A DNA stretch of 64,000 nucleotides. Source: Adenophora triphylla var. japonica. Lineage: Eukaryota > Streptophyta > Magnoliopsida > Asterales > Campanulaceae. Positions 23,096 through 33,429 of this stretch are shown in pieces. The position numbers and the translations under genes were made by a program. Location of the stretch: positions 24,645 to 88,644 of the forward strand of contig JAFEMH010007462.1 of the NCBI GenBank assembly GCA_022495995.1, in the 5' to 3' direction. The first letter of the stretch is position 1, and every line of letters starts with the position of its first letter. A model generated the notes under the pieces. That model ran no database searches and was not told the origin of the DNA. It saw only the letters and a program-made list of their open reading frames with translations.

Positions 23096-23663
23096 TGATG
23101 TCCTATGTGTTGGGGTTGCTGGACAAGTTTCGGATTTTAGGCCAGAACACGAACCACAACCATCCCAGCTTGAGGCGCACGCCTCAACTAAACCAGGCGC
23201 CCGCCTGGACTTTGAGCAATGCCAGGTACACCCACGGAGTCTGAAGCGCCCGCCTCGCCTTGTTGATGCGGCCGCCTGGAGCTGCTCCAAATTACACCAA
23301 ACCTACGGTACATGAGGCGCCCGCCAAGCCTGGCCTCATGCGCCCGCCTCAAACCAGGAGGATTTTGCAGCACGTTACTTTCCTATTTGGATTTGGATTC
23401 TTATTTTGAGTTGTTTAAGGCATGTTTTTAATTCCGTTTTTATTTAGGTTTTACCCTACGTTAGGTAGTATTTAAACACATCTTTTTCATTGTTTTTGGA
23501 CACGTTGATGTTTATTATTTTTCTTGAATTGCAATTGCAAGTTCATCTGAGGTTCTTTGTCTTCTTTGTAGAATTCATTGAATTGTTATCTTGGGATTCC
23601 TTAATCCTTGCAGGTTAATTAGTTTAGGCTAATTATCGTTACTATTCCGCTGCGTTTACATCA
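23096..23663 (+). repeat. 5' LTR of gypsy element B
   Basis: Starts TGATGTCCTATGTGTTGGG and ends TTTACATCA. Rich in GGCGCCCGCC-type motifs (23180-23350). The promoter is not obvious; TATTTAAACACATC (about 23470) is the best TATA-like candidate. Confidence 0.93.
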
Positions 23664-23665
23664 GT

Positions 23666-23677
23666 TGGTATCAGAAA
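23666..23677 (+). other. Primer-binding site of element B
   Basis: TGGTATCAGAAA, two bases after the LTR, is close to the initiator tRNA-Met complement used by chromoviruses. Confidence 0.75.
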
Positions 23678-23695
23678 AGGCGAGATCCTTGGACG

Positions 23696-24964
23696 ATGGC
23701 CAATTCCGGTGGAGACAACGGAGACAACCAAACCATTATTACCGCAATCTTGGAGCGTATGGAGCGTCAGGATCAAGCAACTAGGGAACGTATGGACCGT
23801 CTGGATCAAGAGGCTAGAGAGCACAGGGCAGCCCAAGATCGACAGCATACGGAACTCATGGCAGCTTTGGTCGGGTTGCGTATAGGTGGAGATGGTGTCA
23901 ACCCCGATAATCGAAATGGTCCTCGTGAGGAAAACCTCCATCACGTTGATCCGATTAATGGGAGATATCGGGATTTTCGTGGTCAGGGGGACATGGGAGC
24001 TCCTCCGGTGGCACAACGACCCAAAATTCGGGCGGATATTCCGTTCTTTACGGGTGAGTTGAAGATGGAAGAATTTTTGGATTGGCTTTCTGAGGTCGAA
24101 AAATTCTTTGCGTTGATGCAAATTGAAGATGACAGGAAAGTACCCTATGTCGCTTACAAATTGCGTAGTGGTGCTAATGCTTGGTGGGATCAATTGGTGA
24201 GACAAAGGGTGCGCAATCAACAACCCCCTATTGTTGAATGGCGTGATATGAAGAGGGAATTGCGTAATCACTTCTTACCGGATGATTATGAACAGAGTAT
24301 GTACGCAAAATTCATGGGTTGCAAACAGGGTGCTAGGTCAGTGGATGATTATTTGTATGACTTTAATACATTGACGGCAAGGGTTGATGTGTACGAGACG
24401 GAGCTTCAACGGGTTTCGCGTTTTACCAATGGCCTTCGGGCTAACATTCGTAATCAAGTTGAATTATTTTCCTCTTTTCTTACATTAATGATGTGGTTAC
24501 AAGGGCTAGAAAGGTCGAGAGTCAATTGGCTTCGTCATATCGGGCTCCTACGACTTACAAGAAGTTCGGTGATGCGTCCTCTTCAAATAACAAAGTTCCT
24601 TCTTCGGTGGCTGCTTTGGAGGACAATGGTGAGAAAACCCAGGTCGCAGGAGGTACCAAGAAGGACAAATGTAAGCAACCGGTGGCTACTAGATCAAACC
24701 CACCTCGTAACACCAACACCCACAACAGCGGGCAGCCTAATTCGAACCCTTATGTTCGCAACTACGGGGATAAGTGTTATAGTTGTGGTCAACCGACACA
24801 TCTCAAGTAAGTGCCCCAATGGGAGAAGGGTTAATGTGGTAGAACGTGATGGCTATTTTACCGAGGAAGATGAGGAGGGTTGTGAGGTGATTTACGTAGA
24901 TCCTAATGGTGACGAGGAGGAGGATAATGGGGATCATGAATCTTTGGTAGTTCGTAGCTTATGT
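23696..24964 (+). pseudogene. Gag of gypsy element B, with two frameshifts
   Basis: The start at 23696 (MANSGGDNGDN) gives an N-terminal charged helix with RMERQDQATRERMDRLDQ, then the capsid-like core: FTGELKMEEFLDWLSEVEKF, VPYVAYKLRSGANAWWDQL, LRNHFLPDDYEQSMYAKF. Near 24475 the frame shifts; the continuation (24493-24810) is in another frame and carries the zinc knuckle CYSCGQPTH. A second shift near 24808 restores the first frame, where KCPNGRRVN completes the knuckle. It ends with an acidic stretch (TEEDEEGCEV, GDEEEDNGD). Two opposite small indels would explain this. Confidence 0.85.
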
Positions 24965-26815
24965 TGACTACCCCGACGGTTGATGAGGATCCGCAACGAC
25001 ACAATATCTTTCGCACCAAAGGGAAGGTACATAACTTTTCGTCTCTGTTTTTATTGTTGATAGTGGTAGCAAACGAAAATTTGGTGTCACGTGATTTGGT
25101 TGATAAGTCAAGCTTGAGGTGAAGAAACATCCTACTCCGTATTCCGTGGGGTGGATTAGTAATATCGGCAATATCAAGGTACATGAACAGTGCTCTATCC
25201 CTTTTTCCATTGGTGGTTATAAGGATGAGGTTTTATGTGATGTTGTTGAGATGACAGCTTGCCATGTGTTGTTGGGTAGACCTTGGCAATTTGACCTTGG
25301 TGTTGTTTATGATGGAAAGAAAAATGCCATTCGGTTTAAAAAGGATGGAAAGATCTTTCACTTGGATGCTTTGAAGGGAGTCGTACCTAGTGATAATAGG
25401 AAGGCAAACTCTTTAATTTCGTTATGCACTGCTAATGATTTTACCCGAGATCTTTTGGATGCTCCTTATGTGCTTGCAGTGGTGAGTAAAGGCATTGGGG
25501 GGAAGGTTAGTTTGGTGCCCAAATCCTTACAATCGTTACTAGATGAGTTCCGTGACATTATGCCCGAAGATTTGCCTCCGGGATTACCTCCCTTGAGGGA
25601 TATTCAGCATCATATTGATTTGGTTCCGGGTGCGTCTTTGCCTAATCTTGCTCATTATAGAATGAGCCCAGCGGAGCATGAGATCTTGAGGGAGCAAGTG
25701 GAATACTTGTTGAAGAAGGGATATGTGCAGGAGAGCATGAGCCCTTGCGCGGTTCCAGCATTACTTGTTCCCAAGAAAGATGGTACATGGCGTATGTGTG
25801 TGGATAGTAGGGCCATCAACAAAATCACGGTTAAATATAGGTTCCCAATTCCTCGTTTGGATGATATGTTGGACATGCTTCGTGGTTCCAAAATATTCTC
25901 CAAAATTGATTTGAAAAGCGGATATCATCAGGTACGTGTTCGTCCGGGTGATGAATGGAAGACGGCTTTCAAGACGAAGGAGGGATTGTATGAGTGGTTG
26001 GTGATGCCCTTCGGGTTGTCTAATGCTCCGAGCACGTTTATGAGATTGATGTATCAGGTGTTGAAACCGTTTCATGGTAAATTTCTTGTGGTATACTTTG
26101 ATGACATCTTGATCTATAGTAAGACGGAGGACGAACATCTAGAACATGTGCGGGATGTGTTGCAGGCGTTAAAGGATAATGAGTTGTTCATTAACCTCAA
26201 GAAATGTAGTTTTATGCTTGACAAACTACTATTCTTGGGTTATGTGGTTTCGTCGGAGGGCATTCAAGTGGACGAGGACAAGGTGCGTGCTATTCGTGAG
26301 TGGCCATTGCCTACGACGGTTAGTGAGGTACGAAGCTTTCATGGTCTTGCTACTTTCTATCGTCGTTTTATTAAAAATTTTAGCACTATTATGGCCCCTA
26401 TAACCGCATGTATGAAGAAAGGCAAGTTTGATTGGGGTGATGAAGCAACCGCTAGTTTTGCTCTAATTAAAGAAAAGCTAACTAGTGCTCCTTTGCTAGT
26501 TTTACCCGACTTTTCTAAACCTTTTGAGCTGGAAACGGATGCTAGTGTAGTTGGTATTGGGGCTGTTTTGCTTCAAGGGAAGAAACCGGTGGCTTTTATG
26601 AGCCAAAAATTGGAAGAGTCGAAGAGAAAGTGGACTACTTATGAGCTGGAATTTTACGCGGTTGTTCAAGCCATCAAGCATTGGGAACAATATTTGCTGC
26701 ATAGAGAGTTTGTTCTTCACACCGATCATGAAGCACTGAAGTATATGAATGGTAAGAATCCTCTTAATAGGATGCATGCTCGTTGGGTGGCTTATTTGTA
26801 TAGCTTACTTTTGTG
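24965..26815 (+). pseudogene. Protease and reverse transcriptase of element B
   Basis: The protease active site VDSGS is readable at 25059-25070 but lies in a frame different from what follows, and a TGA at about 25118 ends the preceding frame. From 25119 an open stretch of 565 codons holds the protease end ([16 protein letters not shown]) and the [53 protein letters not shown] and [10 protein letters not shown] (YFDD at 26094-26105). The first part of RNase H follows ([42 protein letters not shown]). The frame is lost near 26800, before the KHKSGQNNKVADALSRR block. Confidence 0.88.
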
Positions 26816-28381
26816 ATCAAACACAAAAGTGGACAAAATAATAAGGTGGCGGATGCGCTGAGTCGTAGAACTACTTTCTTGGTAACCATGCAAAATGTTG
26901 TGGTGGGGTTTGATTGTTTGAAAGCCTTATATGAGCATGATGTTGATTTTGCTGAAGATTGGGCTAGGTGTAGGGACGGAGATCCAGTTGGTTTGTTTTT
27001 GTTGCAGGAGGGATTCTTATTCTACAAAGACAAGTTGTGCATTCCTCGTGGCTCGGTTCGTGAGAGTCTTATTGCGGAAATACATAAAGCGGGACATTAT
27101 GGTCAAGACAAGACGGTGGAGTTAGTGGCGAAGAAATATTATTGGCCTCGGCTCCGGAAGGATACTCATAACTATGTTCAGAAGTGCATGGTATGTCAAA
27201 TCAACAAAGGTACTTTGCAGAACACGGGTTTATATACTCCATTGCCTATTCCGGAGGGCCCTTGGGTGGATGTTTCTATGGATTTTGTTCTTGGGTTGCC
27301 TAGGACGCAAAGGTCTAATGATTCGGTTTTTGTGGTGGTGGATCGTTTTTCCAAGATGGCACACTTCATTCCGTGTCGGAAGACTTATGATGCTTCTCAT
27401 ATTGCAAGTCTTTTCTTCAAAGAGGTGGTTCGTCTTCATGGGGTTCCAAAAACCATTACTTCGGATCGTGATACTAAGTTCCTCAGTCACTTTTGGCGTA
27501 CGTTATGGTATATTTTTGAGACTGGGCTGAATTTTAGTAGTTCTTTTCATCCGCAAACGGATGGTCAAACGGAGGTGGTTAATAGGACGTTGGGTTCTAT
27601 GATTCGATGTTTATGCGGTAAGTTTCCGAAGAAGTGGGACATTGCTTTATCCACGGCAGAGTTTGCTTTCAACAACATGACTAACCGCACTACTAAGAAG
27701 ACTCCGTTTGAGGTTGTGTATCAAAGACCTCCTACACATACACTTGATCTAGTTCCTTTACCGAAGATTCCAGGTTATAGCATCGCGGCTGAGCATTTGG
27801 CGGAATTGGTTGAGGAGGTTCAGAAGGAGGTAAAGCAAAATATCGAGGCTTCAAATGCTTGTTACAAAGCACGTGCGGATAAGAGGCGTCGTGTGAAAGT
27901 GTTTAATGTTGGTGACTTGGTGATGGTGCATTTGCGCAAGGAGCGTGTTCCGCAAGGTACGTATCACAAGCTTCATCCCAAGAGAATTGGTCCGTGCAAG
28001 ATATTGAGGAGGATTAACGATAATGCTTATGTTGTGGACTTGCCGGACGGGTGGAATATATCGCCCACGTTTAATGTTTCGGATTTGGTTGGGTTTCACC
28101 CCGATGAGCCTCTGTATGTTGATGTGGATTCGGGGACGAATCCTTTTAAAGCGGGGGTGCATGATGTCCTATGTGTTGGGGTTGCTGGACAAGTTTCGGA
28201 TTTTAGGCCAGAACACGAACCACAACCATCCCAGCTTGAGGCGCACGCCTCAACTAAACCAGGCGCCCGCCTGGACTTTGAGCAATGCCAGGTACACCCA
28301 CGGAGTCTGAAGCGCCCGCATCGCCTTGTTGATGCGGCCGCCTGGAGCTGCTCCAAATTACACCAAATCTACGGTACATGA
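26813..28381 (+). pseudogene. RNase H end and integrase of element B, reading into the 3' LTR
   Basis: Continues with NKVADALSRR (end of RNase H), then integrase: zinc-binding HKAGHYGQDKTVELV and CMVCQ; core DFVLGLPRTQ, VVDRFSKMAHFIPC, TSDRDTKFLSHFW and TDGQTEVVNRTLG (the D, D, E residues); and the GPY/F-like block HPKRIGPCKILRRINDNAYV. No chromodomain is evident. The frame passes NPFKAG and goes about 73 codons into the 3' LTR before a stop at 28379. In CRM elements integrase often ends inside the 3' LTR, which supports that placement. Confidence 0.88.
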
Positions 28382-28728
28382 GGCGCCCGCCAAGCCTGGC
28401 CTCATGCGCCCGCCTCAAACCAGGAGGATTTTGCAGCACGTTACTTTCCTATTTGGATTTGGATTCTTATTTTGAGTTGTTTAAGGCATGTTTTTAATTC
28501 CGTTTTTATTTAGGTTTTACCCTACGTTAGGTAGTATTTAAACACATCTTTTCATTGTTTTTGGACACGTTGATTTTTATTATTTTTCTTGAATTGCAAT
28601 TGCAAGTTCATCTGAGGTTCTTTGTCTTCTTTGTAGAATTCATTGAATTGTTATCTTGGGATTCCTTAATCCTTGCAGGTTAATTAGTTTAGGCTAATTA
28701 TCGTTACTATTCCGCTGCGTTTACATCA
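28162..28728 (+). repeat. 3' LTR of gypsy element B
   Basis: Nearly identical to 23096-23663. I see three substitutions (two in the GC-rich first half, one GATG/GATT near 28574) and one T-run length change. Confidence 0.93.
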
Positions 28729-28851
28729 TAAACCCTAAACCCTATAGTGTATACCCTATACCCTATAGGGTATAGGGTATATGGTATATGGTATAGGCCC
28801 TATAGGGTATAGGGTATACCCTATACCCTATAGGGTATACCCTATACCATA
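28729..28851. repeat. 7-bp unit array, block between element B and a MITE
   Basis: Begins with the duplicated TAAAC and another CCCTAAA, then returns to CCCTATA/GGGTATA units. Interrupted at 28852 by a Stowaway-like MITE. Confidence 0.88.
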
Positions 28852-29134
28852 CTCCCTCCGTCCCACCTCACTTGACACCCAAGAGGTGGGCACAAGAACT
28901 AAGAAAAAAGAATAAAATAAAAAAAATGTGTGATAGAAAATGAAGAGAGAGAATGAGTGGGGTAAATAGTAGTGTTGGTTGAATAAATTGAGTGGTGGAA
29001 AATGAAGAGAGAGAATGAGTGGTGGGGTCCATCAAATATAAAAATATAAAAAGTAGGCTATTTTTGGGAGGTGTCAAGTGAGCTAGGACGGTCCAAAATG
29101 AAAATAAGTGTCAAGTGAGCTGGGACGGAGGGAG
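28852..29134. mobile_element. Stowaway-like MITE inside the 7-bp array
   Basis: Ends CTCCCTCCGTCCCACCTCAC and ..GCTGGGACGGAGGGAG, flanked by TA (28850-28851, 29135-29136). 283 bp, no coding. The right arm has the terminal sequence GTGTCAAGTGAGCT twice (about 29070 and 29109). Confidence 0.85.
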
Positions 29135-29803
29135 TATACCTTATACCCTATACCATATACCCTATAACTTATAGGGTATAGGATATAGGGTATACCCTAT
29201 AGGGTATAGGGTATATGGTATAGGGTATATCCTATACCCTATACCATATACCCTATACCCTATAGGGTATACCCTATACCCTATAGGGTATAGGGTATAG
29301 GGTATATCCTATAGGGTATAGGGTATAGGGTATACCCTATAGGGTATAGGGTATAGGGTATACCCTATAGGATATAGGATATGGAGTATAGGGTATATGG
29401 TATAGGGTATAGGGTATATCCTATGCCCTATACCCTATAGGGTATACCCTATAGGGTATAGGGCATAGGGTATATCATATACCCTATAGGGTATAGGATA
29501 TAGGGTATATCCTATAGGGTATAGGGTATAGAGTACACCCTATAGGATATAGGGTATGGGGTATATGGTATACCATATAGGGTATAGGTATAGGGTATAC
29601 CCTATACCCTATACCCTATATCCTATATCATATACCCTATATGGTATAGGGTATAGGGTATACCCTATAGGGTATAGGGTATAGTGTATAGTGTATACCC
29701 TATAGGGTATAGGGTATAGGGTATACCCTATAGGGTATAGGGTATGGGGTATAGGGTATACCATATATGGTATAGGGTATAGGGTATACCCTATACTCTA
29801 TTT
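29135..29803. repeat. 7-bp unit array, right block of CACTA-2
   Basis: Same TATA plus GGG/CCC lattice as 22489-23095, about 670 bp, with occasional CATA or TGTA in place of TATA. It ends at CCCTATACTCTATTTGTGAC. Confidence 0.9.
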
Positions 29804-29805
29804 GT

Positions 29806-30385
29806 GACATTTTTTAGTATTGAAGTTTTTTTTTTTCAAAAAGTTATATAAAAAAAGTTAAAAAAAATATAAACAAATGAAAGTATAAGAAAGAAATCAG
29901 GGACAGATAAAATTCGTTAATTTTTATTTATAAATGTATAGTTTTTTTTATTTTTTATGAATATAAATAAATATTTTGGACATTTTTTAGTATTGAATTT
30001 TTTTTCAAAAAGTTATATAAAAAAAGTTAGAAAAAAATAAACAAATGAATGTATAATAAAGAAATCAGGGACAGATAAAATTCTTTAATTTTTATTTATA
30101 AATGTATAGTTTTTTATTATTTTTATGAATATAAATAAATATTTTGGACATTTTTTAGTATTGAATTTTTTTTCAAAAAGTTATATAAAAAAAGTTAGAA
30201 AAATATAAATAAAAGAAAGTATAATAAAGTAATCAGGGACGGGTAAAATTCTTTAATTTTTCTTTATAAATGCATAGTTTTTTTTTATTTTTTATGAATA
30301 TAAATAAATATTTTGAACAATTGTTAGTATTGAAGTTTTTTTCAAAAATTTATATAAAAAAAGTTAGAAAAAAGGTTATTTAAAA
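29806..30385. repeat. 165-173 bp tandem repeat near the right end of CACTA-2
   Basis: Three to four AT-rich copies, each starting near ACATTTTTTAGTATTGAA (about 29811, 29980, 30146, 30318) and containing CAAAAAGTTATATAAAAAAA and ATCAGGGACAG. No coding. Confidence 0.85.
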
Positions 30386-30394
30386 AAAATAAAA

Positions 30395-30921
30395 CATTTT
30401 CCGTCGATATTTTTTTTAAAAAAATTATTTTTTATTATTTAGCGACATAATATATCCGTCGGTAAATTTGTTTGTAAAATCCGTCGCTAAATCCGTCGGT
30501 ATTTACAAAAGATAATATTATTTTATTTTTTATTATTTAGCGACAGAATATATCCGTCGGTATTTTTTTTTTTTTTGCAAAATCCGTCGCTAAATCCGTC
30601 GCTAATTTTAAAAAGGAAAAATATTTATTTATTTTTAATTTATATAGCGACAGAAAAAATTCGTCGTTGAAAATTTTGTAATCCGTCGTTATTCCGTCGC
30701 TAAATCCGTCGCTAAAATGGACGGGCTATTTTGGCGCCACTATTGCGATAGATTAGCGACAGATTCATGTCTGTCGCTAAAATCCGTCGCTAATCCGTCG
30801 GTAGCTGATTTTTTCGTTTTATTTTGCTTCCGTCGTTATTTCGTCGCTATTCCGTCGCTAATAGCGACAAAATTTGATCCGTTGCTAATTTTCGTCGCTA
30901 ATTGACAGTTTTCTTGTAGTG
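30395..30921. repeat. Right terminal and subterminal repeats of CACTA-2
   Basis: Dense TCCGTCGCTAAA, TCCGTCGGTA and TTAGCGACAGA motifs in both orientations, ending TTTTCTTGTAGTG. Confidence 0.88.
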
Positions 30922-31323
30922 AAAGATATCATTTTAGGTCGTGAGTTTAGTTATATGTTACATCTGAACTCACATATAGATTTTATTCAATTTTTTTTTT
31001 TATTTTTCTGTTTAGAATCGGCTATTTTTGGGAAAGAAAGATTGTTATTGGTTTAGAATTTGGTTAGAACTTGCTTTAGTATTTTAATCTTTTTGTTTCA
31101 CTTATTCGTGTTTTCTTCTGTAAAACAGTTCTTTAATAGTGAAAACCTTTTTACGTTTAAAGTCTTATTTGCTGGGACAAACAGTAAACGTTTTAATTTT
31201 TTGTGTTTTTTTATTTTATTCCACTGCTTATTGATAAATGTGTGAACAATTATAACTAATATCTATACTTACATCTGTAATCTTTTTGCTTGAAGCTGAT
31301 TTACTAGCTAAACTAAACTTTCA
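30922..31323 (+). repeat. 3' LTR of the copia element, right part
   Basis: Continues the copia LTR interrupted at 19286: CTGAACTCACATATAGATTT, then TTAGAACTTGCTTTAG and TATTTTAATCTTTTTG, ending AAACTTTCA at 31323, where the match with 17672 ends. Confidence 0.82.
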
Positions 31324-31776
31324 AATCTATTTTTACGGTCTCATATACAAGCATGGACCAAAACAAAATTTAGTGGAATAAAATTAATAAAAATTAATAA
31401 ACGCATCAAGGTTTGTACAGCAAATAACTCACAATACGATAATCAGAAATAATATAATATAACTTGAGTAAAAATAAAGCTATTAGCATAAATTAAAAAA
31501 ATTATAACGTAATGAAAATGAAAGAAAATGACACCACACCCTCCACCCACATGGGTATCCTCAACCATTGACTTGTCAATCCCCAATAACAATAATTGCG
31601 CCCTAAAATATTTTATATTTCCACTTTCAATAATTATACAGCTTGTCCAATATTGTAATTTTGCTATCAGTTTGTCCTTCATTTATTATCCTCTTTTCCA
31701 GCAAATATCCACGTGTACAAAATAAATTTAAAAAAGGAAAAGAAATACTTCACAGTGGCGTTAACTATCTGGCTCA
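31324..31776. other. Host intergenic DNA downstream of the NHL gene
   Basis: AT-rich with no other gene. It would contain the 3' untranslated region of the minus-strand NHL gene; AATAAA-like motifs on the minus strand (TTTATT on the plus strand, e.g. near 31718) are possible polyadenylation signals. Confidence 0.5.
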
Positions 31777-32409
31777 TCAAACGCTTACGCCGCACTTCTG
31801 TGAAATCTGGTACTTCATTGCGCTACCGACAACGATGCCGGTGTTACCGCCGTTATGATTTCCAAACGGAATAGACGCTTTACAAGTAACATGAAGGTGG
31901 TATCGTCCAGAGATAACGGAGCCGACTTTCCATCTAACACGTCCGTTAATTTTGAAGAGGAGAGTGATGACGCCGTTAACTTGGTCCTGGGTGAGGGAGA
32001 CGCCGTTGTACGGAGCAACGGGGACGTTGGTGCCGAAGACGAACGGCGAGTAAACGGTGGTGTCCTTATGGCCTTGGTATCCCGGCGGCAATTCGGTGTA
32101 GTAGGTTATTTGTTGGTTGTTGTAGGTGGCGTAAATGTCGAGTTTGTCGTAGTAGATTCCGATTCGGGCGTTTGGGTTGCGGGAGGAGACGGTGACTTGG
32201 AAGTTGGAGGAGAGGAGGATTGGGGCGCTGACGTTGAAGTTGTAGACGGTGGCGTCTTGGAGGACGAACCTGGGTTTTTTGGGTTGGATTATTGCCCAGG
32301 TTATTAGGAAGATTAGGAGGATTATGAAGCAGAAGATTAGGATTCCGGCGAAAAGGCGACGGAGGAACTTTTGTTTCTTGTTTTTGTGGTGGCTACACTC
32401 TTTCGACAT
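31777..32409 (-). CDS. NDR1/HIN1-like (NHL) protein, LEA_2 family
   Basis: Single-exon gene of 210 codons, the only intact host-like gene here. A short basic N-terminus (KNKKQKFLRR) is followed by one membrane segment, residues about 19-41 (LFAGILIFCFIILLIFLITW), then a LEA_2 domain with conserved NHL motifs: FVLQDATVYNFN (48-59), NPNARIGIYYDKL (78-90), PPGYQGHKDT, KINGRVRWKVG and SGRYHLHVTC. Family length is about 200-260 residues. NHL proteins sit at the plasma membrane and several take part in pathogen responses; this copy's role is inferred from family only. The start is the first ATG after a TATA box and a CT/CA-rich leader, in the context CCACCATG. Retroelements border it on both sides: copia on its 3' side and Tat C about 1 kb upstream. 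Confidence 0.93.
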   Translation of the reverse strand: MSKECSHHKNKKQKFLRRLFAGILIFCFIILLIFLITWAIIQPKKPRFVLQDATVYNFNVSAPILLSSNFQVTVSSRNPNARIGIYYDKLDIYATYNNQQITYYTELPPGYQGHKDTTVYSPFVFGTNVPVAPYNGVSLTQDQVNGVITLLFKINGRVRWKVGSVISGRYHLHVTCKASIPFGNHNGGNTGIVVGSAMKYQISQKCGVSV

Positions 32410-32482
32410 GGTGGTGGGCGGTGGTGGTGGAGAGGGTTTGAAGATGAAGGAGTGAGAGAGAGGTGGGTGTTGTGTGTGGAGC

Positions 32483-32490
32483 TATATAGA
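32483..32490 (-). promoter_or_regulatory. TATA box of the NHL gene
   Basis: CTCTATATAGCTCC on the minus strand, about 75 bp before the ATG at 32409, followed by a pyrimidine-rich leader. Position and context fit a plant core promoter. Confidence 0.7.
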
Positions 32491-32499
32491 GAGTGAAGA

Positions 32500-33392
32500 A
32501 ATGAAATGAAGGAGTTTGTTTACTTTTGTAAGTCAACTTTTTTTATTTTATTTAACAAGTTTTACTTTAAAGTTTATTTAATTTCATGTACACTGTGCTA
32601 TATAATTAAAGGTCTGGCCAGTTATTACACTATGTATGTGTACGTATATCGTGCCCATTATTTCTATCTTCCCCTTTATTGAACTCTTTGGGATTAATTA
32701 ATCATGTCCTTCTATTATTGTCTCCCATTTAATGATCTAAAGAGTTAAATTTTTATTTTATAAACACAATATTTTGGGGGAAACTAGTTTCTCTTTAAGT
32801 TATAAAAAGTCCTGTTTTTTTAAACTGCTCTTATATTCGTCAAATATTTGCAAGTTGAAAAAAATTAGACTTTTTATAATTTATGGAGAAACTGATTTCT
32901 TTCAAAACTTACTCTTTTATAAATATTTATTACAATCACTTCTAAACAGATAGTTAGGTATGTTTGAGCCAAAGAGCACTAATATTTCTTTCTATACAAG
33001 ATAGTATGATTCAAATTCTATCAAATACAAATTTTATTACTTTTTTAATAGATTAATTATTTTATTAATAAAAAAAACCAATTTAATAGTTATGTATGTT
33101 TGCTATTATTAAAACTATAAAATCTCTAATTTGTTTTTTTTTTTTTAATATTTCTTAAACTATAAAATGGACAATTATATAATAACGAAGTGGCTATCAT
33201 TGTGACAATGGCTAAATAATGTCTTTTAATTTGATGTGGTTTAATTTCAATTATTTGATTGCAATGTATCAAAAATTTAACCATGATATAGAAGCATTTA
33301 TTTTGAAACAGAGAAAGTAGAAAATAAGGAGATTCAAAGTCAGATGAATAAAAGGTTTTGTTTGATATACAATGATTTTTAACAATGTCCCA
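32500..33392. other. AT-rich region upstream of the NHL gene
   Basis: No further gene is supported. It presumably includes the NHL promoter; no specific regulatory element can be assigned with confidence. It ends at the GC-richer LTR of Tat element C. Confidence 0.6.
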
Positions 33393-33429
33393 AAAAAGAA
33401 GATGAACAGTATAAATCGAGATACGAATA

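Larger units (their letters stand above)
23096..28728 (+). mobile_element. Gypsy element B: young CRM-like chromovirus
   Basis: LTRs 23096-23663 and 28162-28728, target-site duplication TAAAC on both sides (23091-23095 and 28729-28733), primer site and polypurine tract (TTTTAAAGCGGGGGTGCA, 28143-28160). I count about four differences between the LTRs, so insertion was recent. LTRs start TGATG, the primer site is tRNA-Met type, and pol reads through NPFKAG into the 3' LTR; these traits are typical of the CRM (centromeric) chromovirus clade. The coding region nevertheless has several frame breaks. Confidence 0.88.
19287..30921. mobile_element. CACTA-2: 11.6 kb CACTA (En/Spm) transposon with host-like exons and nested elements
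   Basis: Termini are CACTACAAGAAAA (19287) and TTTTCTTGTAGTG (ending 30921), perfect inverted repeats of the CACTA type. They are flanked by the 3-bp duplication AAA (19284-19286 and 30922-30924), and the two flanks rejoin a copia LTR. Subterminal regions carry many CCGTCGCTAAA/TTAGCGACGG motifs. Inside, left to right: exon-like cargo on the minus strand, AT-rich DNA, a 7-bp unit array interrupted by gypsy element B and a MITE, a 170-bp tandem repeat, and the right subterminal repeats. No transposase is recognised, so it is non-autonomous as read. Reversed, its plan matches CACTA-1. Confidence 0.92.
16917..31323 (+). mobile_element. Internally deleted Ty1-copia element, 3' LTR split by CACTA-2
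   Basis: Two related LTRs (16917-17672 and 18929-19286 continued at 30922-31323) flank a 1.26 kb interior. The interior has an initiator-tRNA-Met primer site and a degraded gag but no protease, integrase or RT. Flanking 5-mers AATAT (16912-16916) and AATCT (31324-31328) are a probable target-site duplication with one change. Without the 11.6 kb CACTA, the element would be about 2.8 kb. LTR differences are frequent, so the insertion is old. Confidence 0.8.

Noticed and set aside
23096..23663. Open frames on the minus strand inside the LTRs of element B (GC-rich, 60-95 codons)
   Set aside because: They occur identically in both LTRs, are caused by GC-rich composition, and match no family.
22489..29803. 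True telomere or interstitial telomere block
   Set aside because: Only three units are canonical CCCTAAA; the rest are TATAGGG/CCCTATA in both orientations, unlike a telomere, which has one orientation.
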